From Paenibacillus taichungensis (GTDB taxonomy: Bacteria; Bacillota; Bacilli; Paenibacillales; Paenibacillaceae): DNA of 42,741 bases. Positions 41,548 through 42,741 of the stretch are shown piece by piece. The stretch is taken from the NCBI RefSeq assembly GCF_003287275.1, contig NZ_QEVW01000031.1, positions 1-42,741 of the forward strand, read 5' to 3'. Position 1 is the first letter of the stretch. Every line of letters starts with the position of its first letter. The notes beneath the pieces were generated by a model, which worked only from the letters and a program-made list of their open reading frames with translations, searched no databases and was not told the origin of the DNA. The translations under genes and the position numbers were made by a program.

Positions 41548-42741
41548 ATGAACACAGATCATGTACGAAAGTCTCGTATCGAGCGAATCTCTCTCAAAAA
41601 TCGAATTCTTTTTCTTTTTTCGGCCGTAGCCCTCATTCCATTCCTCTTTTCCTGCTACCTATCCTACCGTACGATCAATTCCATTCTGACAACCAAATTA
41701 CAATCCGGCATTCAGAACAATCTGAAACAGGTGACGTTATCCCTAGAAAATACGCTCAGCAACCTGAATCATGTATCCCAACAGCTCGCCTTTGAGGGAA
41801 GCATCGGCAAACAGCTGGAGCAGCTCATGATTGCGGATCAACCTTATGACCGCAGTGATTTGACCGACCAGATCAAATACCAGTTGAACCTAATTGCATT
41901 TACCAATCCCAATATTGGGTTATCCATGTACTATTTCCGCGATGACGGTATCTATCTATTTGAAACAATGGGAGTAAAGGATTCATTCGATCCAGACAAG
42001 CTGCCGATCATGGCCAGTTATTATGGAATCACTTATTTCGGGCCCCATATCAGCAACGACAGGTTTAACGATCAATACGTCCTTTCGGCATTGCGAAAGG
42101 TGGATTTGCCGGAACGTGATGATGCCTACATATACAGTGAATCCAGCTTCAAGCTAACGCAAAGCATTCTTGATTTAGACGGTATCAGCAAAAATACGGC
42201 CCATCTCATTTTGGATAACCATGGAAGGGTCTCTTACAGCGAGTTAGAGGATGTTTTTCCCGAAAATACAACGTTTTCGGTTCCTGACGATACTTCGCTT
42301 GCTGTGTCAACTTCAGGAATCGCTTCAGGCTATTACTGGTACAGGCAATACAGCAACCAGGGATGGAGCGTGGTCTCCCTAGTCTCCAAGGCGGATTACA
42401 ATCAGGAGAAAAACCATTGGATGATGCAGATGTTTCTGTTAACCTTGCTGTTTGCTGCAGTTAGTTTGGCCATCGGCTGGTTGTTGTGGAAAATGGTATA
42501 CAGACCCTTGTCCCAATTCCACCGGGAAATGAAGCAGATGCTTAACAGCAATTTCAACGTGGTGGATGCGAACTCGCGCATTCCGGAATTCGAAATGCTG
42601 CTGACGCAATTCGGTCGGATGAAGGCGCATATTGCGAGGTTATATTCCGAGGTAGAGTTGAAAGAGAAACGCAGGGCAGATCTGGAAATTGAAAAGCTGC
42701 TTTACCAGATCAACCCACACTTTTTGATGAATACGCTGGAT
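41548..42741 (+). CDS. YesM-type sensor histidine kinase (partial)
   Basis: The frame opens with ATG at 41548, eight bases after GGAG, and stays open to the window end: 398 codons with no stop. A membrane helix (about residues 23-44) is followed by a large extracytoplasmic dCache-like domain with IGLSMYYFRDDGIYLF and LDNHGRVSYSE. A second helix (about 298-316) and a HAMP-like linker lead to LLYQINPHFLMNTLD, which holds the phospho-histidine of the His_kinase/YesM group. The ATPase domain is beyond the edge. Such kinases usually pair with an AraC-type response regulator and control sugar ABC transporters; those partners would lie downstream. It belongs to the same broad family as the fragment at 9456-9912. 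Confidence 0.88.
   Translation, partial: MNTDHVRKSRIERISLKNRILFLFSAVALIPFLFSCYLSYRTINSILTTKLQSGIQNNLKQVTLSLENTLSNLNHVSQQLAFEGSIGKQLEQLMIADQPYDRSDLTDQIKYQLNLIAFTNPNIGLSMYYFRDDGIYLFETMGVKDSFDPDKLPIMASYYGITYFGPHISNDRFNDQYVLSALRKVDLPERDDAYIYSESSFKLTQSILDLDGISKNTAHLILDNHGRVSYSELEDVFPENTTFSVPDDTSLAVSTSGIASGYYWYRQYSNQGWSVVSLVSKADYNQEKNHWMMQMFLLTLLFAAVSLAIGWLLWKMVYRPLSQFHREMKQMLNSNFNVVDANSRIPEFEMLLTQFGRMKAHIARLYSEVELKEKRRADLEIEKLLYQINPHFLMNTLD

Noticed and set aside
41322..41555. 77-codon minus-strand frame before the sensor kinase, considered as a transposase or intron remnant
   Set aside because: No transposase motif, terminal repeats or group II intron domain V could be seen.
1..42741. CRISPR arrays, tRNA/rRNA genes, prophage or complete insertion sequences
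   Set aside because: No regularly spaced repeats, cloverleaf candidates, rRNA blocks, integrases or intact transposases were found on reading both strands.

Overview
The window looks like chromosomal DNA from a Paenibacillus-type member of the Firmicutes. Ribosome binding sites are strong and GGAGG-like, intrinsic terminators are plentiful, lipoprotein signals are Gram-positive, GC is moderate, and the gene families are typical of that group: an intracellular GH10 xylanase with GH43 enzymes, YesM-type sensor kinases, an AraC regulator fused to a siderophore-binding-like domain, and several single-gene sugar, drug and purine modules. No rRNA, tRNA, CRISPR array, intact insertion sequence or prophage gene was recognised.

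Layout. 1-2590: a xylan/xylo-oligosaccharide cluster (end of a GH43 gene, a signal-less GH10 xylanase, a second GH43) closed by a terminator. 2615-4512: an amidohydrolase and a divergent MarR regulator, with an inverted repeat inside the spacer of the amidohydrolase promoter. 4634-6694: a MetX-fold alpha/beta hydrolase and a divergent LysR regulator. 6748-7549: an AT-rich gene of unknown function and an eight-copy heptamer repeat. 7635-9246: a TetR regulator divergent from a nitroreductase. 9326-9919: a scar made of the first codons of an MsmX/UgpC-type sugar ATPase joined to a headless, tailless sensor-kinase fragment. 9881-12942: AraC regulator, MATE transporter and sugar O-acetyltransferase. 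13017-13467: a 54-residue membrane protein and two terminator-like structures. 13515-18438: a Mga/PRD-like regulator followed by deoD, an NCS2 permease and nupC, a purine (nucleo)base/nucleoside module. 18621-22920: DHA1 drug exporter, AraC regulator, SDR-like protein and Nudix hydrolase.

22963-31236 is a metal-uptake locus: a Btr-like AraC/binding-protein fusion regulator divergent from a six-gene operon encoding a NikA/CntA-type binding protein, two permeases, two ATPases and an MFS protein, with a Fur-like box in front. 31503-36396 holds a response regulator with a damaged acidic pocket, then a Fur-boxed YclQNOP-type siderophore transporter operon. 36523-41056 carries a DedA protein, an ArlRS-like two-component system, a membrane-anchored protein with MgtE-N-like repeats and a PAP2 phosphatase. 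A YesM-type sensor kinase starts at 41548 and runs off the end.

The observations most worth following are: two copies of a structured, T-run-ending element (13219-13293 and 31282-31355) whose stems show compensatory changes; a DeoD-family protein in which both residues matching the catalytic Asp204 and Arg217 of E. coli PNP are serine; a response regulator lacking its Mg-binding acidic pair; a metallophore-style import/export operon without synthesis genes in view; a MATE gene with a stop at its apparent second codon; and the chimeric scar at 9384-9919. Family assignments rest on recognised motifs and remembered family sequences; no database search was run.
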